Origin: Micromonospora sp. WMMD1102
Lineage (GTDB): Bacteria; Actinomycetota; Actinomycetes; Mycobacteriales; Micromonosporaceae
DNA length: 64,000 bases
Assembly: GCF_029626265.1 (NCBI RefSeq)
Contig: NZ_JARUBN010000002.1
Location: 62,001 to 126,000, forward strand
Reading direction: 5' to 3'
How positions within the stretch are numbered: the first letter of the stretch is position 1; each line of letters begins with the position of its first letter. The notes below the pieces were generated by a model. It was not told the DNA's origin and ran no database searches. It saw only the letters and a program-made list of their open reading frames with translations. Positions 48,100-56,159 of the stretch are shown here, piece after piece. Made by a program: the position numbers and the translations under genes.

Positions 48100-48377
48100 C
48101 AAGCGCTGACGACCTGTGGGCTGCCGCCCGCCAGCTCGGCGAGCAGATCGCAGCTAAGCGGGCCGCCGACCGGCAGGCAACCAAGGACGCCCGCAACGCC
48201 CGCCGCCGGCAGCGGTACGCGGCCACCCCGAAGGCGGCCCGTCGAACGACAGCGACGGCGGTACAGGTCGACGACGACTACGAGGTGGAGCCGGGTTGCC
48301 GCTGCCATCTGGTGCCGATGCCGCCGTGTGGCTGGTGCGAGAACGGCGGACCCGACCAAGAAGGAGACCATCAATGA
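48096..48377 (+). CDS. Hypothetical basic protein with C-terminal cysteines, 93 aa
   Basis: GTG 48096 in a GTGA overlap. An Arg/Ala-rich helix (KDARNARRRQRYAATPKAAR) and a C-terminal CRCHLVPMPPCGWCENG zinc-knuckle-like region. Confidence 0.6.
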   Translation: MTSADDLWAAARQLGEQIAAKRAADRQATKDARNARRRQRYAATPKAARRTTATAVQVDDDYEVEPGCRCHLVPMPPCGWCENGGPDQEGDHQ

Positions 48378-48850
48378 CCGACACATCCACCGACCGCTGG
48401 CACCTGGAGAAGGTCGTCAGCCCCCGTGGCTTCGCTTCTCTGCCCGACATCCCCTCCGAGTACGGAGGCGCCGTCTCTGTGTCCGAGTCGTCGGCAGCGG
48501 ATGGCCCGCACATCTGGGTGCGCGCCAACGCCCCGGTCGACCCCCACAACCCGTACGGCGACACCCGCGAGTCTGCGATGCACCTGACCGCCGACAACGC
48601 TGCCCGGCTGGCCGAACAGCTCGAAGAGGTTGTGGTTGGGCACTACCAGAACGACGGCGAGCGGGAGATGACTGGCGCGGAAGCAAAGGCGGCGGTTCAG
48701 CGTGTGCGGGACCTGTGCGATCGGGCTCTCGCTGATCCGGGTGAGGCGGCTGGCGGGGAGTGGGAGGATCCGACGCCGATCCCCGGCTGGGTGACGGCGG
48801 TCCGGCGGGCGCTCAACGGGCCGGCTGGCCCGGAGGATGTGGCCAGGTGA
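48374..48850 (+). CDS. Hypothetical protein, 158 aa
   Basis: ATG 48374 in an ATGA overlap. HLTADNAARLAEQLEEVVVG is a helix seen in several small actinophage proteins. The C-terminal half is helical with EDPTPIPGWVTAVRRALNG. Not recognised. Confidence 0.6.
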   Translation: MTDTSTDRWHLEKVVSPRGFASLPDIPSEYGGAVSVSESSAADGPHIWVRANAPVDPHNPYGDTRESAMHLTADNAARLAEQLEEVVVGHYQNDGEREMTGAEAKAAVQRVRDLCDRALADPGEAAGGEWEDPTPIPGWVTAVRRALNGPAGPEDVAR

Positions 48851-49143
48851 GTGATCAGCAGCAGTCGCCGATGGCGGTCACCTACGACTGCCCCAACCGG
48901 TGCACTTACCCTCTCCCGGTCGCGTCGGAAGCCGAGCTGCGGGCGTGGGCCGAGATGGACACCGTCGGGATGTGGGCTGACGCGCAGCACGAGCGCGAGT
49001 GCCCGTCCCGTCGGGATGTCGACCCGCACGCCGCACAGGTGGCGGAGATCCTGGCCGGCGCCGGGGAGCGCCGGAATCCGTACCCGCGTGACGACGACCC
49101 GGAACGGTTGCGGGCTCGTGTTGACGCCCTCCGCTCGTCCTGA
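48847..49143 (+). CDS. Hypothetical protein, 98 aa
   Basis: GTG 48847 overlap. CPNRCTYPLPV near the start and a His/Glu-rich region ADAQHERECPSRRD suggest metal binding. Not recognised. Confidence 0.55.
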   Translation: MSDQQQSPMAVTYDCPNRCTYPLPVASEAELRAWAEMDTVGMWADAQHERECPSRRDVDPHAAQVAEILAGAGERRNPYPRDDDPERLRARVDALRSS

Positions 49144-49326
49144 ATGCCCACCGACGGTCTCATCTACTGCGTTCTGCGACGCGCCACCGTCGGCCTCGTC
49201 GTCAAAGCCGGCATGGTGGCCGACGCCCCTCCATACATGCGTCGCATGAAGGGCCGGGATGCTCGGCAGGTGTGGCGAGAACTAGCCGCGCACGCGGACG
49301 ACTTACGGTGGCTACCGGACCGGTAG
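49144..49326 (+). CDS. Hypothetical protein, 60 aa
   Basis: ATG 49144 directly follows the upstream TGA. A hydrophobic beginning (LIYCVLRRATVGLVVKAG) and a basic helix. Convergent with 49328-49720. Confidence 0.5.
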   Translation: MPTDGLIYCVLRRATVGLVVKAGMVADAPPYMRRMKGRDARQVWRELAAHADDLRWLPDR

Positions 49327-49327
49327 G

Positions 49328-49720
49328 TCACGCGAACCCGAGCCAGTCCTTCGCGCTGCGGGTCATGAGCGTGCCCATGATCGCGGCGAGGAATCCGATC
49401 CCGACGACGGCCGTTCCGACGGTGCGAAGCGTGGCCAGGGCTACGAGGAGCGCCACACCGAACCCGAGGTAGCTCCCCCACCGCCGGGCCCGGAACAGGC
49501 CGACAACGGCCACGACAGCGGCCAACGCGACGGTTCCGAGGAACACCACCGCGTGGGTTCGACCAGTGTCACCGATGGTGTTGGCGATCGACGCGAACCC
49601 GGCGAACACGGCGAGGGTGCCGAGGAGGAAGGCGGCGACCTTCACCGGGTACGGCATCCGCGTCGGCGGCCCGCCGTCGTCCGTCTGGTCAAGGTCGTCG
49701 GGATCGGTGTCGTTGTCCAT
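49328..49720 (-). CDS. Four-TM membrane protein (possible superinfection-exclusion factor)
   Basis: The 130-residue protein has an acidic N-terminal tail (DNDTDPDDLDQTDDGG) and four hydrophobic segments at about 26-46, 57-77, 84-101 and 103-119. It is set against the transcription of its neighbours, a common trait of lysogenic-conversion or immunity genes. The role is inferred from topology and orientation only. Confidence 0.6.
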   Translation of the reverse strand: MDNDTDPDDLDQTDDGGPPTRMPYPVKVAAFLLGTLAVFAGFASIANTIGDTGRTHAVVFLGTVALAAVVAVVGLFRARRWGSYLGFGVALLVALATLRTVGTAVVGIGFLAAIMGTLMTRSAKDWLGFA

Positions 49721-49931
49721 CGGCAGATGATGCGGGCGGTCGGGACGCGAGGACCATTCACTGTCGGCGACGCGACAGCTTCCCGTCGTGATGTTGGAGG
49801 TGCCGGTCGACCGTTCGGGCTATTCGCAGGCTGGGATAGTCCTGCTGGCGGATCCCACCCTGAACGCCCGTTCGCGATCACGAGGCTACCGACGGGTACC
49901 GGGGCGGGTGAACGCGAGCGAAGGTCGGGCG

Positions 49932-50210
49932 ATGGACGAGAACCTGCACCGCCGCAGGTGCCCCCACTGCGGCACAGACCTGACCGCCCTCGCCCGCCTC
50001 GTCACCACCACCGGCGCCCCCGTCCTCGAACGACACGAAACCCCGCCCGGACCGCTGCCTACCGGCACCATCGCCGCCGAGTGGATGACCCTGCCGTGCC
50101 TGCACCCACTGCACGGGATCCTGCTTTGGGATGCGGTCGTCGACCTCGACTGGGGCCATGACGTCGCCGCCAACGTGTGCCGGCCGGTCGCATCCCAGCT
50201 CGCCGCGTAA
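49932..50210 (+). CDS. Hypothetical CxxC protein, 92 aa
   Basis: ATG 49932 gives MDENLHRRRCPHCGTDLTAL, with a CPHCG zinc knuckle at the start and a CLHPLHG segment later. The extended ORF to 49788 lacks support. Confidence 0.55.
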   Translation: MDENLHRRRCPHCGTDLTALARLVTTTGAPVLERHETPPGPLPTGTIAAEWMTLPCLHPLHGILLWDAVVDLDWGHDVAANVCRPVASQLAA

Positions 50211-50314
50211 ACGTTCGGGGGGTGGCCCCGACTGTGGGTGATGATGCGGGGTTCGTCGGGGCCGCCTGCCCTGCACGGTAGGTACCGGGTCCGACAGGGC
50301 GGCACACTGGACGT

Positions 50315-50629
50315 GTGTCCATCTACGCCACCGCCCTCCCGCTCGACGGCGTTGAGGAGCCGGCCCCGATCCTCTACCAGGGCTCACACGTCCTACCTGC
50401 CGACAACGACGCCCGGGATGGGGTGCTGCTGCTGTGCCAGATCCCGGGCCACATCAGCCGCGACGGCCGGGACCTGTCGGACGGCGACCGTACGGTGTGG
50501 CCGTGGCTGCGCCTGTCGCTGCACGGGCCGGGCGGGGACGCGACCGTGGTACTCGACCGGGAGCAGGTGGAGCGGATCCACGCCTACCTCGGCGACTGGC
50601 TGCGCTCAGCCAGGTCGGCGGCGAGCTGA
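50315..50629 (+). CDS. Hypothetical protein, 104 aa
   Basis: GTG 50315. Beta-rich with ISRDGRDLSDGDRTVWPWLR and a helical C-terminus (DREQVERIHAYLGDWLRSA). Not recognised. Confidence 0.6.
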   Translation: MSIYATALPLDGVEEPAPILYQGSHVLPADNDARDGVLLLCQIPGHISRDGRDLSDGDRTVWPWLRLSLHGPGGDATVVLDREQVERIHAYLGDWLRSARSAAS

Positions 50630-50632
50630 CCC

Positions 50633-50803
50633 GTGGGCGACGGCGACCCGCATGTAATGCCCCGGGCGGACCTGATCGACCACGAGGTTGACGACTGCCC
50701 GTGCGGGCCGACCACGGAGCCGGTACCCCGCCCGGACGGGTCAATGGGGTGGCTGGTTATTCATCACGCGCTCGACGGGCGCGAGCTGTGGGAGCCGCGT
50801 TAG
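50633..50803 (+). CDS. Hypothetical protein, 56 aa
   Basis: GTG 50633 to TAG 50803. Contains DDCPCGPTTEPVPRPDGSMG and a GWLVIHHALDGRELWEP end. Its stop overlaps the stop of the leftward gene 50800-51069 within TTAG. Confidence 0.5.
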   Translation: MGDGDPHVMPRADLIDHEVDDCPCGPTTEPVPRPDGSMGWLVIHHALDGRELWEPR

Positions 50804-51069
50804 CCGTCCCGGTGCAACCGGTTCAACGTCTCCCGCAGCCCCGGAGTGTCCGGCATGGTCGCGGCCAGCGCCGCGAACAGCGACAGGGCGCTGACGAAGT
50901 TCCGGCACGTCGCGCAGTCCTCGTCTCGGCAGGCTGCGGCATGCTCCCGGGACGCTTCGACGGTCCAGCGGTGCATCCAGCCCATCGCCCACCCGCGCCC
51001 GTGGATGTCGTTGACGCGCTGCATGAAGTACTCGGTCTGTTCGGGGTCCGGCAGCATGTGGACGGGCAT
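50800..51069 (-). CDS. Hypothetical Cys-rich helical protein, 89 aa
   Basis: ATG 51069 has GGAG upstream. VEASREHAAACRDEDCATCR with HAAxC-CxxC is a possible zinc site. Helical. Not recognised. Confidence 0.58.
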   Translation of the reverse strand: MPVHMLPDPEQTEYFMQRVNDIHGRGWAMGWMHRWTVEASREHAAACRDEDCATCRNFVSALSLFAALAATMPDTPGLRETLNRLHRDG

Positions 51070-51257
51070 CGCGATCTCCTTCGACCGGCGGCGTGCCTTC
51101 CTGTCTACCCCGGTGTGACGTGTGCTGGCCTCGGGTTCGGGGGCAGGGCGGGGTCGGCTGGTTGCCCACGGATGGCGACGGTCGGGGGATTTACGGTCGC
51201 CGGTACGACGGAGCCCGGCACCACCAGTCCGATGCCGGGCTCCGTTCGGTACGAGCG

Positions 51258-51725
51258 TCAGGCTGCCCGCCACCTACGTCGAGGATCAGTCGCCGACGAC
51301 TTGCACACCATGAGCTTCCCGGTCGACGTGCGGCCGAGTGCACCGGAAGGAGAGCAGAACGCGCCCGGGTGGACGCCGGACCGGACCGCCGGAGACGGCT
51401 TCTTCGTCGCCTTCTTCGGCTTGGCCGTGGTCTTCCGGGGGGTCGGCCTGCTGGTGGACTTCTTCGGGGTGGGCTTGACGGTGGTCCGCTCGGGGGTCGA
51501 GGTTGCCGCCTCGGCCGTCGGGTCAGCCCGTGGGGTCGAGTTGCTGAAGATTCCTTGACTGCTCGCCTGCTGGCTGCTGGTCGGCTTGTCGTCGCTGAAG
51601 GCGCCACCAATGGCGCCGATGACAGTGGTGCCACCGCAACAGAGGAGGAGTACGAATACCGCGAATCCGGCTCCGCTGCTTGCGAAGTTCTTCTTCCGGG
51701 TCACCTGCTGGAGTGTGGCGGTCAC
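51258..51725 (-). CDS. Single-TM surface or periplasmic-type protein with Thr/Pro/Lys linker
   Basis: The 155-residue protein has a basic head, one TM segment (about 18-40), a long Thr/Ser/Lys/Pro linker (about 60-112) and a C-terminal domain HPGAFCSPSGALGRTSTGKL then MVCKSSATDPRRRWR, a two-cysteine module common in secreted actinobacterial proteins. Probably displayed outside the membrane, a candidate surface-modifying lysogeny product. Confidence 0.62.
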   Translation of the reverse strand: MTATLQQVTRKKNFASSGAGFAVFVLLLCCGGTTVIGAIGGAFSDDKPTSSQQASSQGIFSNSTPRADPTAEAATSTPERTTVKPTPKKSTSRPTPRKTTAKPKKATKKPSPAVRSGVHPGAFCSPSGALGRTSTGKLMVCKSSATDPRRRWRAA

Positions 51726-51856
51726 GGAGATCGGCGGCTACCGGTTGATCAGGTCGGCGGCAGTCAGCCGAGTGCGGCGAGGGTCGACCGGTCATCAATC
51801 GGCGCCGGTTGATCGGCTTGCGGCGGCCGGCTAACCGTCTGTCGCCCGGTCGGGGG

Positions 51857-52123
51857 TCACGGGCCGCTGTCGGGTTTCCGCTTCTTCGGTGGTCGACCAC
51901 TGGGCTTTGGTGGTGGTACGTACGGCTCGACCTCTCGTATGCGCCGTTCGGGTTCGGCCAGTAGTTCGGCGAGGCAGGCAAGTAGGTACGCCTGGACGGT
52001 TAGGTTGTGCTCGTCGAGCATCGCGCTGGCCTGCTCTTTGACCTGCTCGGTTGGCCGAACGGTCACGGTCGGGTCGCGGTGTCGGTCTGGCACTTGATCA
52101 GTCTGCCACGTTGTGGCTTCCAC
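51857..52123 (-). CDS. Ribbon-helix-helix-like regulator; paralogue of 27996
   Basis: GTG 52123, with GGGAGG in the leader, gives 88 residues. DRHRDPTVTVRPTEQVKEQA then MLDEHNLTVQAYLLACLAEL and a basic KPSGRPPKKRK tail. Same plan as the protein at 27996. Its promoter carries AAGTGGA-G-TCCACTT, related to the GTGGCTAGCCAC sites there. Confidence 0.75.
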   Translation of the reverse strand: MEATTWQTDQVPDRHRDPTVTVRPTEQVKEQASAMLDEHNLTVQAYLLACLAELLAEPERRIREVEPYVPPPKPSGRPPKKRKPDSGP

Positions 52124-52146
52124 TTCTTACCTCCCTGCGATACTAT

Positions 52147-52161
52147 AAGTGGAGTCCACTT
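52147..52161. promoter_or_regulatory. Operator of the second RHH protein
   Basis: AAGTGGA-G-TCCACTT is a perfect 7-1-7 palindrome, adjacent to TATAGT on the minus strand and TACTAT on the plus strand (52141-52146), so it can repress both divergent genes. Confidence 0.65.
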
Positions 52162-52181
52162 TTGAAGTCGAGGGAGTCGAG

Positions 52182-52514
52182 ATGCCCGCCACCTTCACCT
52201 GCCGGACGTGCGGCGCCGGCCTCAGTAGCGCTGACACCAGCGACGACGTCGCCTACTTCCACTCCGGTCCGGCTGACCACGCGGCGGTGCCGCGACTCCA
52301 GCACCAGCCTGTCCCGGCCAGTGACCTGCGCGACGGCGACCTCATGCGGGTCGGTTCGAGCACCAACTACGTCCTTGTCGCTGACGCCCAGCCGGTCAAC
52401 GACCTGATCGTCGTAACGATCTACAACGGCCAGGTTTCGAACTCGAACGGGGCGACTCTTCGGTTCGCGCCGGACGACACCGTGTTCCTGTCGATGCGCG
52501 ACGCGAAGCCCTGA
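52182..52514 (+). CDS. Hypothetical CxxC protein, 110 aa
   Basis: ATG 52182 follows GAGGGAG. FTCRTCGAGLSSADTSDD is a zinc-knuckle start. The rest is beta-rich (NYVLVADAQPVNDLIVVTIY). Divergent from the RHH gene. Not recognised. Confidence 0.6.
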   Translation: MPATFTCRTCGAGLSSADTSDDVAYFHSGPADHAAVPRLQHQPVPASDLRDGDLMRVGSSTNYVLVADAQPVNDLIVVTIYNGQVSNSNGATLRFAPDDTVFLSMRDAKP

Positions 52515-52526
52515 TCGGCGAACGCG

Positions 52527-52805
52527 ATGAACCGCAGCATCGAGCACAACACCAAGGTCCGCGCCAAGATGGTTGCCGCCCTCGACTCAGCGACCAACGC
52601 GCAGCTCGTCGAGATGCACGACATGACGTTCGCGCTCCTGCGGGGAACGCCGACGGACCAGACGGGCGACTTCACGGATGCCCTCAAGGTGCTGTCGGTG
52701 ATCGAAACCCAGTTCGAGAGGCGCGGAATCCCGCACTGTGGCGAGTGCGGTCGCCCCAACGGGCAGCACGAGCCCGACTTCTGCTCGCAGGTCGCGCGGC
52801 GGTGA
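52527..52805 (+). CDS. Small protein with C-terminal CxxC/H knuckle; paralogue of the 11457 gene
   Basis: The 92-residue protein shows an SVIETQFERRGIPHCGECGR end matching the leftward gene at 11457. The helical N-terminus (KVRAKMVAALDSATNAQLVE) is also alike (AKTAQQLRDDMRTMV there). Its first codons (MNRSIEHN) recur at the start of the next gene (VNRSMEHQ), suggesting a local duplication of the 5' end. Confidence 0.7.
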   Translation: MNRSIEHNTKVRAKMVAALDSATNAQLVEMHDMTFALLRGTPTDQTGDFTDALKVLSVIETQFERRGIPHCGECGRPNGQHEPDFCSQVARR

Positions 52806-53023
52806 ACCGCAGCATGGAGCACCAGGACCGGTGCGGCGCCGCCGGCCTACCGCTGATCGTCATCGACCGGCAGGGCCGCGAGGTGCCGGTTCCGGACGGC
52901 ATCGACCCGGCCAACTACGTGAACAACCACCTTGGCCCCGGCCACGAGGCGCTGATCCGCTGCGTCGACCACCCGGACACGCCGGCCGTTGACTGCCTCA
53001 CCTGCATTCCCGAGGACGACTGA
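52802..53023 (+). CDS. Hypothetical protein, 73 aa
   Basis: GTG 52802 in a GTGA overlap. AGLPLIVIDRQGREVPVPDG then CVDHPDTPAVDCLTCIPEDD, a Cys/His C-terminus that may bind zinc. Confidence 0.58.
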   Translation: MNRSMEHQDRCGAAGLPLIVIDRQGREVPVPDGIDPANYVNNHLGPGHEALIRCVDHPDTPAVDCLTCIPEDD

Positions 53024-53211
53024 TGGACGGGGAGCCGTCGTGGCGGGAGATCGCCGACCAGTTGGCTGACCGTCTGGAGAACCACGCCTACTGCGACGAA
53101 CACCCGACGGTCCGCCCGGACGACACCTGCCCGTTCTGTAGAGACCGAGCCGCCTTCCAGGTCTGGGAGGCGAAGTCCAGCGCTACACCCAACCGAACGG
53201 AGACCACATGA
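53023..53211 (+). CDS. Hypothetical CxxC protein, 62 aa
   Basis: ATG 53023 overlaps the previous stop. AYCDEHPTVRPDDTCPFCRD contains CxxxH and CPFC, a zinc-ribbon-like arrangement. Confidence 0.58.
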   Translation: MDGEPSWREIADQLADRLENHAYCDEHPTVRPDDTCPFCRDRAAFQVWEAKSSATPNRTETT

Positions 53212-53687
53212 CCAACCTGATCCCCGAGCCTGTTGCCCTGCCGAGCTGGGCCGAGATGTCCGACCTCGACAAGGGCGCCGCCCTACTGCACCTGCACAAG
53301 CGGGAGTACGAGGGTGCCGGGTACGCCGTCGAGAACTACCCGGTCAAGTACTTCGACGACCCGCGCCTCACCAGCCTGGAACGGCGGGCGGCCTGCCGTC
53401 ACGCGGCCAGCTTCGCTCGGGAGGCCGACGGGCTGCCCGACGCCGAGTACACCCGCCTGTACGACCTGGCATTGGAGGAGCCGGACCGTCGCTGCCTGTG
53501 GGCCGCTCGGGACGAGAACCGCGTCGTTCCGACGGAGACGCGGGAGTATGCGGTCGAACTGCTGACCGTGTCGTGGCCGGAGTACCAGCCGAACGCGGAC
53601 CGGTCGGGGTGGGCGCTGCTGGCCCGCGACGAGCCGGGCGGCGAGTGGCGCGAGGTGCCGTTCAAGACCGCGACTGCCGACGCCTGA
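53208..53687 (+). CDS. Hypothetical protein, 159 aa
   Basis: Mostly helical: LDKGAALLHLHKREYEGAGY, LERRAACRHAASFAREADGL, with a beta C-terminus. Coupled to 53023. Not recognised. Confidence 0.6.
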   Translation: MTNLIPEPVALPSWAEMSDLDKGAALLHLHKREYEGAGYAVENYPVKYFDDPRLTSLERRAACRHAASFAREADGLPDAEYTRLYDLALEEPDRRCLWAARDENRVVPTETREYAVELLTVSWPEYQPNADRSGWALLARDEPGGEWREVPFKTATADA

Positions 53688-53769
53688 TCCGCGTTCCGCC
53701 GTGCCGGACCCTGCAATACCGGCACGAGCGGTAGCGGCCCAGACTCCCACCGACACATCGGAGGTGCCC

Positions 53770-54039
53770 ATGTTCACTACTGCCACCCTGTCGATCGGCG
53801 GGTTCTATACCGATCTCAAGCTCACCGGCGACAACCACCAGCCCGGCGCCCCGGCCGAGCGGATCAACGTTCTCGGCGACGGAGCCGACGACTGGCGGGA
53901 CCGGGACAACAGCCCGTACTTCAAGCGTGGTGCCGACCGCGAGCTGACCGCACGCGGCTGGCGGCGGGTCGGCGGTTGGGTGTACGACGCCCCTCGTGAC
54001 GTGTACGTGGCCCCGATTGCCAACGAGGGGCGGCGTTGA
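53770..54039 (+). CDS. Hypothetical protein, 89 aa
   Basis: GGAGG lies 5 nt before ATG 53770, so the longer ORF is rejected. Beta-rich with DRDNSPYFKRGADRELTARG. Not recognised. Confidence 0.58.
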   Translation: MFTTATLSIGGFYTDLKLTGDNHQPGAPAERINVLGDGADDWRDRDNSPYFKRGADRELTARGWRRVGGWVYDAPRDVYVAPIANEGRR

Positions 54040-54362
54040 TGGGCGCCGACCTGGCCGGGCCGTGGACGATCGGCGTGGTACGGCGCGGTAACGAACCGGC
54101 GCCAAGGTCGGATGCGCCGACGTACTGGTTGACGCAGATCCGCACCTACGACGACGGGGTCACCCGGCGGGACACGATGGCCTGCCATTACGGCACCGCA
54201 GACGAGGCGCAGCAGGATCGGGTACGTCGACTTCACGAGAGCCGGATCCCGTTTACCCAGGGTTCCGGGTGGATCGAGTTCCGGGACGATCCGCCCCGCC
54301 ATGTGGAGCCGTGTCGGGTGCGGTTGGAGTACTCGACTAAGCAGCCGACGAGGGGGTGTTGA
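54039..54362 (+). CDS. Hypothetical protein, 107 aa
   Basis: TGATG overlap at 54039. Beta-rich, with WLTQIRTYDDGVTRRDTMAC. Coupled to the kinase-like gene downstream (4-nt gap). Confidence 0.58.
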   Translation: MGADLAGPWTIGVVRRGNEPAPRSDAPTYWLTQIRTYDDGVTRRDTMACHYGTADEAQQDRVRRLHESRIPFTQGSGWIEFRDDPPRHVEPCRVRLEYSTKQPTRGC

Positions 54363-54365
54363 CCG

Positions 54366-54821
54366 ATGGCGAGACTGCTGGTCACTCGCGGCCTCCCGGG
54401 CAGCGGAAAGAGCACGTTCGCCCGGCGTTGGGTGGCCGAGAACCCGACCGGCCGGTACCGGGTGAACCGGGACGACCTGCGGGCGATGGGGCACGACTCG
54501 ACGCACGTCAAGGCCGGCAAGGACTCCCCCGGCACGGAGCGGATCATCGTCGCCGCCCGGAACGCGATGGTGATGTCCCTGCTGCGGCGTGGCGTGGACG
54601 TGATCGTGGATGAGACGTGCCTTCCGGACAAGACGCTGCACAGCCTGCGGCAGTTCGCCGGCCGGGCTGGCGCCACCTTCGAGGTCGTCGACTTTCGGCA
54701 TGTGCCGGTCGAGGTGTGCATCGCCCGTGACGCCCAGCGGACCGGTACGGCCCGGGTCGGCGAGGACGTGATCAGGGGCATGTGGGAGCGGCACCTTGCC
54801 GAAAGGTCGGTGGCGGTGTGA
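54366..54821 (+). CDS. Polynucleotide kinase-like P-loop protein
   Basis: The 151-residue protein carries the Walker A TRGLPGSGKSTFARRW (residues about 7-22), then RYRVNRDDLRAMG, VDVIVDETCLPDK and a lid RDAQRTGTARVGEDVI. This is the layout of the T4 polynucleotide kinase N-terminal domain (AAA_33). There is no C-terminal phosphatase. In phages such kinases act with ligases in tRNA or DNA end repair; no ligase was seen nearby, so the partner is unknown. Confidence 0.88.
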   Translation: MARLLVTRGLPGSGKSTFARRWVAENPTGRYRVNRDDLRAMGHDSTHVKAGKDSPGTERIIVAARNAMVMSLLRRGVDVIVDETCLPDKTLHSLRQFAGRAGATFEVVDFRHVPVEVCIARDAQRTGTARVGEDVIRGMWERHLAERSVAV

Positions 54822-55264
54822 AGGCGATCCGCGTTCGTCACGAGCAGGCTCCGACTCCGATGGGCTGCCGCTGGTGTGGTGTCGGCCAGCGGGACCACGG
54901 CCAGCGGTGGGTTCCGGGCAAGGACTTTCACGGCTACGAGCCGCCTACCCAGAAGCAGATCAACGCCCGCCTCCGCGTGAAGTACAAGAGCCGGGTTCCG
55001 GTGCACCACCTACGTTGCCTGTCGTCGGACGCCGCTGAACAGTTCGCGCGTTTACTGCTGGACGCCGGCCGGCTTGTTCGGGTGGAGGCGGTCGACGGCT
55101 TGGTGGTGTTCCCGCACGCGCTGCCTCGGGTGGTGATCGAGGTTGCGAAGCTGGGCCGCGAGGTTGGTTTCGTCAGTGACGAGTGTGCGGCGGATCTGCT
55201 GGTCACGCTCGCTGGACATCCTGTGGACCGGCCGATGGCTGCCGTGACTGAGATTAAGGAGTGA
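54818..55264 (+). CDS. Hypothetical protein, 148 aa
   Basis: GTG 54818 in a GTGA overlap with the kinase. MGCRWCGVGQRDHGQRWVPG is a Cys/His motif near the start and a LLLDAGRLVRVEAVDGLVVF strand-helix follows. Coupling to the kinase suggests linked function, but nothing is recognised. Confidence 0.6.
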   Translation: MKAIRVRHEQAPTPMGCRWCGVGQRDHGQRWVPGKDFHGYEPPTQKQINARLRVKYKSRVPVHHLRCLSSDAAEQFARLLLDAGRLVRVEAVDGLVVFPHALPRVVIEVAKLGREVGFVSDECAADLLVTLAGHPVDRPMAAVTEIKE

Positions 55265-55650
55265 GCACCATGACCACCGAACGCATCGACGCTTACCGGA
55301 TCGGGTGGACCCGCCGATTCGTGCCCGCGCGACTGTGGCTGTGCTTCCTGCGTGGCCGCCAGCCCGACGGCCGGCGCGTCTCCCGGTCGGCGTACGCCCG
55401 CAGAATCTGGAGCTACATCCGCCGCTGGCTCGTCAACCCGAAGGACTGGCTGCGCCAGCCGTGGCAGGCCGAGGCCGAGGGGCAGCGGTTCGCCCGGCGT
55501 GGACTTACCCCCGCTGCGGCGGAGCGGAAGATGCGGCGCGACGTCGAGCACGAGATGTTGACCGGACGGCGGTCGCTGTATCAGCGATACCGGTGGTGGC
55601 GGGCGCGGCGTTGGGATCGCGCCAATCTGCCGTCGGGTGGTGGCCGGTGA
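55261..55650 (+). CDS. Arg/Trp-rich protein, 129 a.a.
   Basis: GTG 55261 (or ATG 55270). Many Arg and Trp (RYRWWRARRWDRANLP) and a helical core. Probably nucleic-acid-binding or membrane-peripheral. Not recognised. Confidence 0.55.
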   Translation: MSTMTTERIDAYRIGWTRRFVPARLWLCFLRGRQPDGRRVSRSAYARRIWSYIRRWLVNPKDWLRQPWQAEAEGQRFARRGLTPAAAERKMRRDVEHEMLTGRRSLYQRYRWWRARRWDRANLPSGGGR

Positions 55651-56159
55651 GTACTCACATCCCCACCCCCGAGGAGTACCCGGCTCGCTGGGTTGACGCC
55701 GCCGCCGTTGCGCTGGGCGGCGGAACAGCAACGTCGGTTGACTACGAACGTGCTGGCCGTGTGCTCGCTGCCCTCGATGAGGTTGGCGCGCTGGCGCTGG
55801 ACCTGCCCGCCCGAGACGCCCGGATCCGAGCCGACGAGCGCCGGAAAATCGATAAGGAGATCCGCCGGTACGCTGCCCAACTTCGCGATACCGGGGCTGG
55901 CACGTCGGCCATCGTTGCCGAGGACGTAGCAGGACGTGTCGCTGCGGCCGATGACAGCCCCGCTGCGGGGTCGGCTGTTCCCGCCGAGGGATCCGCCCAC
56001 TCCCCGGCTGTTGGCCGGCTTCCGTGGCCACACGGGACCGATCCGGTCACCGACGCATGGCTTCGCTCGCAGGGCGCCGACCCGGACGAGATCCGTACCC
56101 GGGCGCGGGAGCACATCGACACCTTGATTCGACGCACCGGAGGAGACGACCGTGGCTGA
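55647..56159 (+). CDS. Hypothetical helical protein, 170 aa
   Basis: GTG 55647 in a GTGA overlap. Helical (VDYERAGRVLAALDEVGALA) with a disordered Ala/Pro middle and a C-terminal RSQGADPDEIRTRAREHIDT. Overlaps 56152 by 8 nt. Confidence 0.58.
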   Translation: MSTHIPTPEEYPARWVDAAAVALGGGTATSVDYERAGRVLAALDEVGALALDLPARDARIRADERRKIDKEIRRYAAQLRDTGAGTSAIVAEDVAGRVAAADDSPAAGSAVPAEGSAHSPAVGRLPWPHGTDPVTDAWLRSQGADPDEIRTRAREHIDTLIRRTGGDDRG

